Below the pieces are notes generated by a model. The model had not been told where the DNA came from. It saw only the letters and a program-made list of their open reading frames with translations, and searched no databases. A stretch of DNA of 64,000 nucleotides from Armatimonadota bacterium (GTDB lineage: Bacteria > Armatimonadota > DTGP01 > JAKQQT01), in contig DASXVS010000053.1 in the NCBI GenBank assembly GCA_036504095.1, positions 1-64,000 of the forward strand. Reading direction: 5' to 3'. Positions 1 through 8,720 of the stretch are shown here, piece by piece. The first letter of the stretch is position 1; each line of letters starts with the position of its first letter. The position numbers and the translations under genes were made by a program.

Positions 1-387
1 GACGCCATCGTCCTGGAGCTGGGATCGCAACTCGGCGGCGTTGAGGAGGTTGCCGTTGTGCGCGACGGCGATGGGTCCGTAGACGGAATCGACCTGGATG
101 GGCTGGGCGTTTCGGAGGACGCTGGAGCCGGTGGTGGAGTAGCGGGTGTGGCCGATGGCGGCGTGGCCGCGCATACCGGAGAGGACTTCCTCATGGAAGA
201 CCTGGGAGACGAGTCCCATCTCTTTGTAGGTGGCGATGGAATCGACATCGGCGACGGAGATTCCGGCGGACTCCTGGCCGCGGTGCTGAAGGGCGAAAAG
301 CCCGAAATATGCCAGGCGGGCGACATCGAGGCCGGGGGCGTGGATGCCGAAGACGCCGCATTCATCATTGGGGTGGTCCATTCTCAT
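1..387 (-). CDS. purF: Amidophosphoribosyltransferase, N-terminal part (runs off the window)
   Basis: First 129 codons of a PurF-type glutamine amidotransferase, the first committed step of purine synthesis (PRPP to phosphoribosylamine). The start MRMDHPNDECGVFGI carries the N-terminal nucleophile Cys that is exposed after a short propeptide. It is followed by FGLFALQHRGQESAGI and later RYSTTGSS and AHNGNLLNAAELR, all typical of the class II (Ntn) glutaminase domain. The phosphoribosyltransferase half lies outside the window. Start ATG at 387; the in-frame ATG at 381 is equally possible. The frame stays open upstream as far as 888 through repeats and a decayed coding fragment, but an extended protein would bury the catalytic Cys, so the short start is preferred. 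Confidence 0.93.
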   Translation of the reverse strand, partial: MRMDHPNDECGVFGIHAPGLDVARLAYFGLFALQHRGQESAGISVADVDSIATYKEMGLVSQVFHEEVLSGMRGHAAIGHTRYSTTGSSVLRNAQPIQVDSVYGPIAVAHNGNLLNAAELRSQLQDDGV

Positions 388-494
388 AAGTACAGTGTAG
401 CAGGGCTGAGGGCTGGGTGCTGAGGGCTGAGACCGGACCTGATGAACCACGGAGGAGACGGAGGGGGCGGAGGTGCACGGAGGATTTCGGGGGA

Positions 495-528
495 ATTTGC
501 CATTGAGCATTTGCCAATGGACATTTGA
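495..528. repeat. 34-bp direct repeat, copy 1
   Basis: Same 34 bases as 665-698. Contains the inverted pair CCATTG/CAATGG around a 9-nt loop, so it can form a small hairpin. Lies between purF and the DUF2075 gene, in a gap with no intact gene. Confidence 0.85.
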
Positions 529-664
529 CATCGGGGGAACGGAGGGCGGGTACTGCAAATCGAAAAATGCAAATATTAAATTGGGGCGGAGGCGCGGCGC
601 AGCGAGCCAAACGTAGCGCGGGCGCCCTCGCCCGCATCCGGAACCGGAGGCGGGAGCCGGTGGG

Positions 665-698
665 ATTTGCCATTGAGCATTTGCCAATGGACATTTGA
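665..698. repeat. 34-bp direct repeat, copy 2
   Basis: Second copy of the repeat at 495-528, 170 bp away in the same orientation. It falls at the end of the decayed coding fragment 703-888, which suggests the repeat was inserted there or caused the loss of that gene's end. Confidence 0.85.
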
Positions 699-702
699 GA
701 TT

Positions 703-888
703 GGGTGACGGTTTTGAGGCTGGCCTCTGCGCGGAGAGGAGCACGGCGGCGGTGTCCTGCTCGCGCTCCGAGGTGACGGGCACGGCGGTGAGGATGAGGC
801 GGAGGGAGCGGTCGTTGTTGCCGATGGTCGCGGTGTGGAGGTTGCCGACCTTGGGCGAGACGGTTTCATTAAGATCGAAGTCGGGCTG
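703..888 (-). pseudogene. Orphan 3' coding fragment, origin unrecognised
   Basis: On the minus strand this stretch reads PDFDLNETVSPKVGNL, then HTATIGNNDRSLRLILTAVP and VTSEREQDTAAVLLSAQRP, with a strong preference for C or G at third codon positions as in real genes here. It has no start codon and begins two codons after the DUF2075 stop (894-896). It then runs without a stop through two repeats into the purF frame. I read it as the tail of a lost gene. I cannot name the family; a PAS-like sensor fragment is one possibility. No intact copy is seen in the window. Confidence 0.55.
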
Positions 889-893
889 TTATC

Positions 894-2870
894 CTAGAGC
901 GGCTGGAGGCCAATCGCTCTTAGATACTCGTATGTTGGATCATAGAACCCCGACTGACGAGTCGGGTCTGTCGGGTCACCATTGGGGACGACGATGACCA
1001 TACCCTGTCTTGCACGCGTCAGCAAGACGCGATAGGCGTTCTTCTGGTAGCTCTGGCCCTCTGCATTCCTGATATGGGTCCACTTCTGCCCTCGAAATGA
1101 CCAATGCTCCCAGCCGCACTTCGAATACCGGAAATCGGCGTCCCACGTTACACAGGCCCAATCCAGTTCCAGTCCCTGAACGTGAAACTCCGTGGCCACG
1201 TCTTCCAGGTAATATGACGACCGAACATGATCTTTCGGGTCGAGGAAGTAATGGATCGGGTCCATTGGCGAACGGACATCGATTGCATGCGGCTTCAGGC
1301 GCTCTGCTTGCGATGAAACCACGATCCCGTATCGCTCTGTCCCTCTAGCGGTATCCCTTAGCCACTCTTTGGCTGCTCGAAGGTCGCGCGTGAGCCGGAT
1401 GGGATACTTCGCGTCCACCGTCTGCAATGCCGCCTGAGCCTCCGCGACGTCCAAGTCGAGGATCCGCTTAACCAACAGCGACACGTTTTCCGCGCGAAAC
1501 GAGCGCATCGAGACGGATAGATGCAGATCATCGGTCCACGTGACATCAGTCGTCCGCTTGAGGTCGAGCAGCTGTTCTGCGGCTCCGTACTCAGAGTCCA
1601 CGAGGCGGCCGGAAACGTAGACATGCCACGCGGGAAATCTGTGCTTGATGGCCTTAACCCACTCGGAGATGCCGGCCTCGCCGCTATTGATCTCCTGGCC
1701 CCCACCAACGAGACAGACAATTGTTGCCCAGTCCGGCTGGCGGTCGAGGCAGGAGATGAGGAACTCCGGCTCCGACTGGTTAAAGTTCGGCAGCCCTTTC
1801 TTCTGACGCATGAACTTTGATGTCTGCTCCTGAGTCCAAGCACGCTGCGCTTCATCAAACAGGGCTACATGTTCAATGGGAGGTTGGGATGAATCAACCA
1901 GGCACTCATCGCGGAAGTTGTGCACGTTCTGGATGAAGGCCTTGACCTCACTCATAGCCTCCTTCTTTCTTATCTTGGTGCCCTGTTCCTTCTTGCGGCT
2001 TACTTTGTCTCGCGCCAGCGCTTCGCGGAGTACTGCGACGAGAGGCCCGTTTCCGGAAAGATAGACGCTGTACAAGTCGTTCTGGAGATCACTGTGGGTC
2101 GTAGCGATATTCAGGCCGACCAGCGTCTTGCCCGCACCCGGAACACCGGTCAGGAAGCAGATTGACTTCTGTTGAAGGTCTCTGGACTTCTGGATGATCG
2201 AAGCAATGGCATCGGACGTCTTTGATAGGTTGATGGCGCCGGCATCACTGCGTGAAATGCTCTCAACCTCATGCCCGTTGTATAGCGCCATGGCCGCTTC
2301 CACGATCGTGGGGGTTGGGGAATAACGCCCGTCCTCCCAGATACCGGCATCAATATGCATGCCAGATACTCCGGCCAAAGCACGACGCAACACGGACCCG
2401 ATACCGTTAGGATTGCATCGCACTGGTCTGAACAGCTTGTCTACGCCCCACGGAACCAAATCGTCATGAGGAGAGCTAGGTGCGTTCGTGGCGACAAGTA
2501 CGGGCACGATGGTGCACGGCTGACTGGATTCATGGAAGTTCTTGAGGTCGAGGGCGTAATCCGACACCTGATCTAGAGCGGCCGACGTGAACAGCCGCTC
2601 CCCCACTTTGAACTCAAGCACGAAGATTACTGGGCCGATCAGCAGAACCACATCGATCCGGCTCCCAACTCTGGGGACGCTGTACTCGAAGTAGACGGAA
2701 CCCTCTGTCCCAGCCAACGCTGGTTTGAGAAACCTGATCTCCGCGAGCCATGCGTCTCGTTGCGTCTGGGTTACGTCGAACTCGCTTGCCGCAACCAGTT
2801 CACCGAGAACCTCCGCCTCGGAAGCGGATTGGAAGCCTGAAATGCTGTTGCCGTAGTAATGCCGTTTCAT
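894..2870 (-). CDS. DUF2075 nuclease/helicase-like protein
   Basis: About 658 residues. The N-terminal part (roughly 59-90) has GSRIDVVLL and [10 protein letters not shown], the D...ExK pattern of a PD-(D/E)XK nuclease. This is followed by a superfamily 1-like ATPase of the DUF2075 (COG3410) family: Walker [11 protein letters not shown] near 240, Walker [12 protein letters not shown] near 335, [10 protein letters not shown], and C-terminal [17 protein letters not shown] (motif VI-like). Such proteins are often found among defence or accessory genes; the role here is inferred, not shown. Start chosen at [13 protein letters not shown] because relatives begin with a similar motif. The frame is open upstream to 3011, but that extension looks non-coding and no clear ribosome site is seen. 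Confidence 0.8.
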   Translation of the reverse strand: MKRHYYGNSISGFQSASEAEVLGELVAASEFDVTQTQRDAWLAEIRFLKPALAGTEGSVYFEYSVPRVGSRIDVVLLIGPVIFVLEFKVGERLFTSAALDQVSDYALDLKNFHESSQPCTIVPVLVATNAPSSPHDDLVPWGVDKLFRPVRCNPNGIGSVLRRALAGVSGMHIDAGIWEDGRYSPTPTIVEAAMALYNGHEVESISRSDAGAINLSKTSDAIASIIQKSRDLQQKSICFLTGVPGAGKTLVGLNIATTHSDLQNDLYSVYLSGNGPLVAVLREALARDKVSRKKEQGTKIRKKEAMSEVKAFIQNVHNFRDECLVDSSQPPIEHVALFDEAQRAWTQEQTSKFMRQKKGLPNFNQSEPEFLISCLDRQPDWATIVCLVGGGQEINSGEAGISEWVKAIKHRFPAWHVYVSGRLVDSEYGAAEQLLDLKRTTDVTWTDDLHLSVSMRSFRAENVSLLVKRILDLDVAEAQAALQTVDAKYPIRLTRDLRAAKEWLRDTARGTERYGIVVSSQAERLKPHAIDVRSPMDPIHYFLDPKDHVRSSYYLEDVATEFHVQGLELDWACVTWDADFRYSKCGWEHWSFRGQKWTHIRNAEGQSYQKNAYRVLLTRARQGMVIVVPNGDPTDPTRQSGFYDPTYEYLRAIGLQPL

Positions 2871-3048
2871 TTTGAGAGGTCGGCGTACATTCGGCGAAAT
2901 CGATTTCGGCGTCTCAAACGTCGTGTCGATCAGCCAAACCTCCGCACAAGAGGTGTGCCGTGGTAAACAGACCGCAGGGTGAGGTTTCAGCGGCCATCGC
3001 GTCGCCAGCACTACGCTCTAGTGCCAGGATAGCACCGGAGCGCTGGCT

Positions 3049-3315
3049 TCACCAGCAATCCACGAAGAATGATAGGTTCCAATCGTTTGATCGAAGCAGT
3101 GCCAGGAGGTTCTCGGCGTGCTCCTCGGGTAGCAGCGCGCGCAACCGTTCTGTGGCTTGCTCTCGAGCACCTTTAGCGTCTGGTACGACGATGCGGCCCG
3201 TGAATGTGAGCTCATCGTCTTTCCAGAGACCCAACCGGGTCATTTCCTCGACGATCTCGTTTGGGTACGCGTCTTCGTAGTTGAGGCGTACTACGGGTAC
3301 CATCACCTTCGCCAT
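3049..3315 (-). CDS. Small hypothetical protein upstream of the DUF2075 gene
   Basis: 88 residues, MAKVMVPVVRLNYEDAYPNE at the N-terminus. ATG at 3315 is preceded by an AGGGAG ribosome site, which fixes the start although the frame is open further upstream. Acidic helical protein with RLRALLPEEHAENLLALLRS in the second half; no membrane segment or catalytic motif. I do not recognise the family. Same strand and about 180 bp upstream of the DUF2075 gene, so the two may form one accessory unit. Confidence 0.6.
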   Translation of the reverse strand: MAKVMVPVVRLNYEDAYPNEIVEEMTRLGLWKDDELTFTGRIVVPDAKGAREQATERLRALLPEEHAENLLALLRSNDWNLSFFVDCW

Positions 3316-3479
3316 TTCGGTGCTCCCTTCGCTGCTGGCGTGATCCGCATGAATGGTCGTCCCGAAACGGCCTATGGGTCTACGGTTTATGAGTCCCATT
3401 TCGGACCTACCCCCCGCTCGCACGGCTCGCGGAGCACTACCCAAAAAGGATGGGGAACCGGAAGTGGCAGCGATGAACG

Positions 3480-3600
3480 AGGAGCGACGCGGCGATACGG
3501 TGACGCGGCGACGCGGCGAGGGGGCGACACGGTGACGCGGCGACGCGGCGAGGGGGCGAGGAGGCGAGGGGGCGAGGGGGCGATGCGGGCGAGGGCGCCC
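3480..3600. repeat. GC-rich minisatellite (GGCGACGCGGC / GAGGGGGC units)
   Basis: Tandem, imperfect units based on CGGTGACGCGGCGACG and GGCGAGGGGGCGAG. Related units occur just before 24341. Part of a 570-bp gap (3316-3886) with no gene. The rest of the gap holds degenerate CCTCCGTG / CCTCCGCG units (about 3660-3745) and the two elements listed next. Confidence 0.75.
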
Positions 3601-3770
3601 GCGCTACTGGAAGTTAGTGATTGGAGGTCTGATGTGGCGCCCCGCCATTCATCACTCGAAATCCTCCGTGCACCTCTGTCCCCTCCGTGTACTCCGTGGT
3701 AAATCCTCCTCCGCGAAACCTCCGCGATCCTCCGCATCCTCCGCGTTGAAGTCCAGTGGTTGTTGTCGAT

Positions 3771-3798
3771 GAGATTCTTCGCTGCGCTCAGAATGACA
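3771..3798. repeat. REP-like element (GAGATTCTTCGCTGCGCTCA...)
   Basis: The sequence GAGATTCTTCGCTGCGCTCA followed by GAATGACA recurs with changes at the right end of 49717-49784. It is directly joined to the hairpin repeat at 3799-3823. Confidence 0.6.
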
Positions 3799-3823
3799 GT
3801 CGGGCACGGAGGCCCGACCTACC
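3799..3823 (+). repeat. Dispersed hairpin repeat GTCGGGC-ACGGA-GGCCCGAC
   Basis: 25-bp unit GTCGGGCACGGAGGCCCGAC + CTACC with a self-complementary core. Five copies in the window: here, 44212, 44272, 54646 (reverse) and 54683, always in gaps between genes. Confidence 0.8.
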
Positions 3824-3886
3824 GTGGCGAAAAAAGTTCAGACAAAAGGGGCTTCTGCCTGGCTAGTAAGTGGGAGGCACATTTTC

Positions 3887-4774
3887 ATGGTGTACAACTA
3901 CAAGCAGGGCTGGGGGGAGCGGAATCTGCGGGGGCAGGGGCCGACGGGGATCAAAATGTATGGCGGCGGCGGTCGCTCGCCCATGTATGACGAGGGGGCG
4001 GCGGATTACAACGTTTATCCTTCAATGACGAGCATCACGCGTTTGCGGATGATGAGTTACCTGTGCCTACATGGTCCGATCCGGATCCCGGCTTTGGCGC
4101 GGAAGTTGGATGTGCCGGAGATAACGGTCCGGCAGGGGATGTGGGCGCTGAAATCGACCTGGGCGGTTGAGGGGAATCCGAGCGTTATCGGGCGGGGATA
4201 CTCGCGGTCGAGGACGGGTGGGTGCTATTCGATGGAGTGGGACGCGACGGAGACGGGTCGGAAATGGCTGTGGCGGTACGGCTGGGTGACGCGGCGGATC
4301 GGTCCTGACTTTCAATGGTACTGGCCGGGTTGGGGGTTTGATCTGCGGTGGGACCTGGCGCCGTACGACGTACTGCGGGATTACGCGGAGCCGACGTTGC
4401 TGCGTCCGGCGGCGATGGCGATAGCGCGGTTCCTGATGTATGAGAATCCGACGCAGGGGCCGAAGATCGCGGAGATGCTTGGGTTCAACCGGTGCATGGT
4501 GGAGCAGTATCTGAAGCGGTGGTACGCCCGGGGCTGGATCGACCATTTGGACGGCGAATTGTGCGTTCGGAGCTACTGGGCGCCCGACTGTGTTGTGGCG
4601 GCGCCGCGGTGGACGCTGACCCGGTACGGCGAGGCGGCGATGTACCGGCACGCGGATGCGCTGCGTTGGGCGAGCCAGACGTGCGGCTATACTCCGCCGG
4701 AGGACGATGATTTCCTGAACGACCGGGACATGGTGAATTACCTGCCGGCGGTGTTCTACTACGCGGAGCAGTAG
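3887..4774 (+). CDS. Winged-helix-like hypothetical protein
   Basis: 295 residues. Two segments look like winged helix-turn-helix units: RLRMMSYLCLHGPIRIPALA with RKLDVPEITVRQGMWAL near residues 50-90, and IARFLMYENPTQGPKIAEML with GFNRCMVEQYLKRWYARGWI near 180-220. The rest is Trp/Tyr-rich (WRYGWVTRRIGPDFQWYWPGW). Probably a DNA-binding protein; no ligand domain is evident. ATG at 3887 follows GGGAGG with good spacing and is preferred over the upstream in-frame ATG at 3824. Flanked on both sides by repeat-rich gaps. Family not recognised. Confidence 0.65.
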   Translation: MVYNYKQGWGERNLRGQGPTGIKMYGGGGRSPMYDEGAADYNVYPSMTSITRLRMMSYLCLHGPIRIPALARKLDVPEITVRQGMWALKSTWAVEGNPSVIGRGYSRSRTGGCYSMEWDATETGRKWLWRYGWVTRRIGPDFQWYWPGWGFDLRWDLAPYDVLRDYAEPTLLRPAAMAIARFLMYENPTQGPKIAEMLGFNRCMVEQYLKRWYARGWIDHLDGELCVRSYWAPDCVVAAPRWTLTRYGEAAMYRHADALRWASQTCGYTPPEDDDFLNDRDMVNYLPAVFYYAEQ

Positions 4775-4860
4775 AAGGCAGGAGACAGGAGGCAGGAGAC
4801 AGGAGGCAGCATTCAGCATTCAGCATTCGGCATCCAGGATTCAGGATTCAGGAAGCAGCC
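4775..4860. repeat. Tandem short repeats (GGCAGGAGACAGGA; CATTCAG)
   Basis: Starts at the stop codon of the preceding gene: GGCAGGAGACAGGA units, then CATTCAG heptamers, then GGATTCA. The remaining gap to 5027 is degenerate repeat with no gene seen. Confidence 0.8.
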
Positions 4861-5027
4861 TCCTGCGTTCAGGGCGGAACACGTCCCGGTAACCGGCCGG
4901 AGGCCGACCGTACCGTGAGGCGTGGGGGGCGCACGATGACGCCGGGTGCGGGCGGTCCTTCGACTTCGCTCGTTCCTCGCTACGCTCAGGATGCCGCGTT
5001 CGTTCTGCGTTCTGCCTTCTTCGTCGC

Positions 5028-5420
5028 CTAGTCTCTTGCGCGTTTCAGGACTATCACGGCTTGCGATTTCATTGGGCTGATGGTCAGTTTGTCGCCTTCA
5101 AGCTTGTAGGTCCATGTGGAGGTGGAGTGATCGGGGGCCGGAAACTGCATGCCGTCAGCCATGAGGCTGGCGACGGTGAGGGTCAGGGTGCCGTTACCGG
5201 CGGTGTATGTGCCTGTGGTCACGGACTGGTGCTGGGCGCCCATGTTGAGGGCGTCGGTGGTCTGTTTGAACTTGGCGTCCTTTGTGAGGGTCAACGCTAT
5301 TTTGACTTCGGAATTGTCGCTGGCGGCGCCTTTCCATGTGCCCACGATGGTGGGTTTGGAGCAACCCGCGAGGGCCAGTGCGGCCGCAAGGACGAACACC
5401 GTGATACTGCGCAATCTCAT
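5028..5420 (-). CDS. Small lipoprotein, lipocalin-like
   Basis: 130 residues with a lipoprotein signal peptide ending in the lipobox LALAGC, so probably anchored in the envelope. The mature part (IVGTWKGAASDNSEVKIALT ... GTYTAGNGTLTLTV ... WTYKLEGDKLTISP) has the strand pattern of a small lipocalin-like/META-type barrel. Its ATG overlaps the stop of the upstream gene by one base (TAATG), so the two are translationally coupled. It is a diverged paralog of that gene. Ligand unknown. Confidence 0.8.
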   Translation of the reverse strand: MRLRSITVFVLAAALALAGCSKPTIVGTWKGAASDNSEVKIALTLTKDAKFKQTTDALNMGAQHQSVTTGTYTAGNGTLTLTVASLMADGMQFPAPDHSTSTWTYKLEGDKLTISPMKSQAVIVLKRARD

Positions 5421-5806
5421 TATTTCACCCTTGTCAGCACGACCTTGTCGGGCTGTCCCATGTTGAGAACCAGTGTGTTGCCGTGGACCTCAAAACGGTG
5501 TGTCTCGATGAGGACTTTGGCGCGCTGGATGTCGACCCCGTTCACGGTGGAATTCCTCTGGCGGAACGTGATGGTGTTGCCCGCTATTTCGTAACTTCCC
5601 GCCTGAACCGTTTTGAGGCTTCCAACGTTGGACGACACGCTGTTTTCCGACGTGTAGTGTTTGTCCGAATCGAACGTGTACCGGACGGCGGCGGTCACGG
5701 GGCCGATTGCCTTCGTTCCCTTCCACTCGCCCTCGATGGAAGGCTTGAAGCATCCGGACAGGCCGGCGGCCGCCAGTCCCGCCATACATATCAGCGCCAA
5801 TCTCAT
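5420..5806 (-). CDS. Small lipoprotein, paralog of the downstream gene
   Basis: 128 residues with signal peptide and lipobox GLSGC. The mature part (IEGEWKGTKAIGPVTAAVRY ... AGSYEIAGNTITFRQ ... GNTLVLNMGQPDKVVLTR) matches the layout of the 5028-5420 protein: a G-x-W-K-G opening, a G(S/T)Y centre and a final K-V-V-L strand. First gene of the two-gene unit, coupled through TAATG. Likely arose by tandem duplication. Function unknown. Confidence 0.8.
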   Translation of the reverse strand: MRLALICMAGLAAAGLSGCFKPSIEGEWKGTKAIGPVTAAVRYTFDSDKHYTSENSVSSNVGSLKTVQAGSYEIAGNTITFRQRNSTVNGVDIQRAKVLIETHRFEVHGNTLVLNMGQPDKVVLTRVK

Positions 5807-5990
5807 GGTAGCCCCCTATCCCCCGATTGCCGGGCCGGTTCTATATATTAGTGCAGAAAGGCGACGGGAGACAGGCGGGCGGGAACCTGACGGCCGGTCG
5901 TGGGCGTTGGCTCTTTGACACATGTGCCGTCCGGGCGCGTACAATGGCGCTGCAGCGCCGTATATGAACCGGGCGGCGCCGAAACCCACC

Positions 5991-7196
5991 ATGCGCCAGA
6001 TCATCATGCTCATTTTGGCCGCCATGGGCGGCGGGTGCCAGGGCCATTGGGCGCCGGCGGCCCATCCCGCGCCGGCGGCGTGGCGGACCGTCCGTGCGAG
6101 GCCCGGCGGGTTGGGCTGGGCGGCCGGCGATGCGGGGCTGGTTTTCGCCACCGTGGATGGGGGCAGCACGTGGACGCCGCAGTCAACGCCTCTCGCGAAC
6201 AGCATCCTCAGCGTGGATTTCGGGTCTGCGCTCGTCGGCTGGGTCTCCGGTGTGAACGGAGACGCCGCGCGCACCGCGGACGGCGGCGCTTCCTGGGTGC
6301 AAATGCCGATCGCCAAGGATGATCTGGGAATCGGGCCGCCCGACTCCATCTCGCCGATCGTCTCGCCGGACGAAGCGCACGCGTGGGCGCTCGCGCGCTG
6401 GTTGGACACCACTGTCCTCTATCACACCGCCAACGCGGGGTCCTCGTGGTCCACGGTGGCGTATACGGACCACGGTTACGCCTCCCCCAACACCTTGTAC
6501 GGCATGGGGCTCACGTCGGATACGGAGGGGTGGCTGGTCGCCAGCCGGCTCGTGAGCGGCAACTACATCCCGGTGTTATTGCGCACGGTGGATGGCGGGA
6601 CGACGTGGCAGCCGTTCGATGCCCCGGCCACGCAGTTGAACGGTGCGTCCGACCCTGCCTGGGAGGTGGCCATTCAGGCGGTCTCGACCGGCCGGGTGTG
6701 GGTGAGCGTGTGGGACACGGTGAACAGCCGGGGCAACATCTTCAGGCTGGAACTGACGAGCCCGCCCAATACGTGGACCTGGAGCGTATGGCCCTGGAAC
6801 AGCCGGGTCCGGGAGATATCGTTCTCCGGCCCCGCGCGGGGCATCCTGGCGGGCGACTCGACGTGGGAGACCCCGGATCTTTTCGCCACGGTCCATACCA
6901 CAACGTTTTCGGGCGCCGCCCCACTGGCGGCGGATTTTGCATCGCAAACCGAGGGATACGCCGCGGGTCCGGATGGCGTCCTTTACCGCTGGATACCGGA
7001 TCTGTGGGGTGACGCGAACCAGGATGGGCGGGTAGACGTGCGGGACGCGTGTATCATCGCGGATATCGCCACAGGTGGAACGCCGGATGCGTCGGTATCG
7101 CGGGTTCTTGCGGATGTGGACGGCGACGGGCAGGTTACCGTGGCTGATGCCGTCCGGGCGCTGCGCATCGCGGGCGGGCTGGCGGGGCAGGGCTGA
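5991..7196 (+). CDS. Secreted YCF48/BNR-like propeller protein with C-terminal dockerin-like module
   Basis: 401 residues. Signal peptide MRQIIMLILAAMGGGCQGH (the Cys gives a weak, atypical lipobox). Repeats of the type GWAAGDAGLVFATVDGGSTW, GWVSGVNGDAARTADGGASW and LLRTVDGGTTW are the hallmark of YCF48/BNR-like beta-propellers. The last 60 residues (GDANQDGRVDVRDACIIADI, DVDGDGQVTVADAVRALRI) form two Ca-binding helix units like a type I dockerin. ATG at 5991 is chosen because the signal peptide begins there; frame-open upstream ATGs at 5922 and 5964 lack one. Cell-surface or extracellular; partner not in the window. Confidence 0.82.
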   Translation: MRQIIMLILAAMGGGCQGHWAPAAHPAPAAWRTVRARPGGLGWAAGDAGLVFATVDGGSTWTPQSTPLANSILSVDFGSALVGWVSGVNGDAARTADGGASWVQMPIAKDDLGIGPPDSISPIVSPDEAHAWALARWLDTTVLYHTANAGSSWSTVAYTDHGYASPNTLYGMGLTSDTEGWLVASRLVSGNYIPVLLRTVDGGTTWQPFDAPATQLNGASDPAWEVAIQAVSTGRVWVSVWDTVNSRGNIFRLELTSPPNTWTWSVWPWNSRVREISFSGPARGILAGDSTWETPDLFATVHTTTFSGAAPLAADFASQTEGYAAGPDGVLYRWIPDLWGDANQDGRVDVRDACIIADIATGGTPDASVSRVLADVDGDGQVTVADAVRALRIAGGLAGQG

Positions 7197-7227
7197 GGGC
7201 GGAGGTCAAATAGTTGGGGGCCGTGGC

Positions 7228-7307
7228 ATACTGATAGCAAGTAAGTAGGCTGTTTGCTACCGCTAACGCCGACGACTGAATGCGCCGGCGTGCCGAGGAG
7301 GTTCGCT
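7228..7307 (+). promoter_or_regulatory. Duplicated leader upstream of beta-helix gene 1
   Basis: About 80 bp nearly identical to 8639-8720, including ATACTGAT, AAGTAAGTAGGC, CGCTACCGCTAACGCCGACG, a CGCCGGCG palindrome and the GAGG ribosome site. The ATACT hexamer region could be a -10 box. Conservation of a non-coding leader between paralogs suggests a shared promoter/5' UTR. Confidence 0.5.
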
Positions 7308-8603
7308 ATGCGTGGCTGCCGATCGTTCCTCAGGGCGCTTGCCCTCCCCCTGTTTGCACTCTCCCTTTCTGTCCCCGGGCGGGCCGCCGTGGTGTATGTG
7401 AACAAGAACGGCGCGGGCGCCGTACACGACGGGACGTCATGGTCGGCCGGCTTCCAGTCAGTCCAGGCGGGTGTCAACGCTGCCGCGAGCGGCGACGAGG
7501 TGTGGGTAGCGGCCGCCACGTACAAAGAAGCCATAACGCTAAAACCTGGTGTGAAGCTGTACGGCGGCTTCTCTGGCGCCGAGACCGCACTATCGCAGCG
7601 TAGCATTTCCGCCAACATTACAGTCCTTGGCACAACCGACGTGTCCACCTGGGTGGGAGACAGTGTTGTCACCGCTCTGACCGGGTGCGGGCGCGATACG
7701 CTGCTCTCCGGCTTCACCATCAGCCGCGGGTCGGGCAAGAGCTTGGGGGGGCGCTTCTACGGTGGAGGCGTATATTGCGAGGACGCTTCACCCACCATCG
7801 AGAAGAACACAATTGTCGGCAACTTCACCTGGAATCAGTTTGACGGCCACACCTGGATCGGCGGCGGGAGCGGTGGGGGAATCGCGTGCTTTAGCGGCGC
7901 GGCGCCGCTCATCACCGGTAACGTAATCGCGCACAATTGGGCTGAGGCCGCCATTTTCGGCGGCGGTGACGGCGGGCTGGGCTCCGGTGTCTATTGCCGC
8001 GACTCCTCCCCGACGCTGATAAACAATACGATCGTTTCCAACAACTCGGCGCATCCAGGTGGCGGCATCTGCGGCGAAGGTACATCCTCTCCAACGCTCG
8101 TCAACAACATCATCGCTTTCAGCGGTGGGGGCGTAAGCCTGCCCGCAGGCGTGCTGCGGAACAACGATGTGTACGGGAATGGCAACAGTGTCCTGACCGA
8201 CTACTCCGGAATCGCCGACCCCACGGGCACGAACGGCAACATCAAGGTCGACCCTCTGTTCGCAAGCAAAACGGCCGACGACTACCACCTCCTGGCTGGC
8301 TCGCCGTGCATCGATGCCGGCGACGACTCGATGGTAGTTGCTGGGCAAACCGATCTTGATGGCAGACCGCGCAGGTTGGGCGCATATGTGGATATGGGCG
8401 CGTACGAGTTCCCCACATCCGGATACTTCACTTTGGCGGACGCGGCGTCGGCGCTACGCACCGCCGGAGGCCTGAACGCGCCCGACCAGTCCGGTGCCGC
8501 GCGTTTGAACGTGTGGTCGGACGCTCCCGGGGCGAGCGTGGTGGACATCCGTGACGCCATCGGCATCGCCCGAAAGGCAGCCGGGCTGGACACGAATCCG
8601 TGA
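7308..8603 (+). CDS. Secreted parallel beta-helix protein with dockerin-like C-terminus (paralog 1)
   Basis: 431 residues. Signal peptide MRGCRSFLRALALPLFALSL then VYVNKNGAGAVHDGTSW, the usual opening of polymorphic-outer-membrane/right-handed beta-helix proteins (SVQAGVNAAASGDEVWVAA, YGGFSGAE, DTLLSGFTISRG). Repeated N-T-I-x-x-N turns (PTIEKNTIVGN, TLINNTIVSNNSAHPGGGIC) and the ending DAGDD...DLDGRPRR...VDMGAYEF are typical. The last 55 residues (DAASALRTAGGLN ... VVDIRDAIGIARKAAGL) resemble a dockerin pair. ATG at 7308 follows GAGGAGG. Tandem paralog of 8721-10166. Confidence 0.85.
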   Translation: MRGCRSFLRALALPLFALSLSVPGRAAVVYVNKNGAGAVHDGTSWSAGFQSVQAGVNAAASGDEVWVAAATYKEAITLKPGVKLYGGFSGAETALSQRSISANITVLGTTDVSTWVGDSVVTALTGCGRDTLLSGFTISRGSGKSLGGRFYGGGVYCEDASPTIEKNTIVGNFTWNQFDGHTWIGGGSGGGIACFSGAAPLITGNVIAHNWAEAAIFGGGDGGLGSGVYCRDSSPTLINNTIVSNNSAHPGGGICGEGTSSPTLVNNIIAFSGGGVSLPAGVLRNNDVYGNGNSVLTDYSGIADPTGTNGNIKVDPLFASKTADDYHLLAGSPCIDAGDDSMVVAGQTDLDGRPRRLGAYVDMGAYEFPTSGYFTLADAASALRTAGGLNAPDQSGAARLNVWSDAPGASVVDIRDAIGIARKAAGLDTNP

Positions 8604-8638
8604 CGCAGAATTGAGAAGTGAGAGTTGAGATTCGTGAT

Positions 8639-8720
8639 ATACTGATGGTAAGTAAGTAGGCCGTTCGCTACCGCTAACGCCGACGACACACAACACGCCG
8701 GCGCGCCAAGGAGGTTCGCC
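8639..8720 (+). promoter_or_regulatory. Duplicated leader upstream of beta-helix gene 2
   Basis: Second copy of the 7228-7307 leader: TATACTGAT, AAGTAAGTAGGC, CGCTACCGCTAACGCCGACG, CGCCGGCG and AAGGAGG. The hexamer TATACT is a better -10 match than the CATACT of copy 1. No well-placed -35 is seen. Confidence 0.5.

Noticed and set aside
388-888. N-terminal extension of PurF through the open frame
   Set aside because: PurF needs its catalytic Cys close to the N-terminus; the extension is made of repeats and a fragment of another gene.
4067-4819. 250-residue Arg/Pro-rich open frame opposite the winged-helix gene
   Set aside because: Arg/Pro-rich shadow; the forward gene has a good ribosome site and helix-turn-helix segments.
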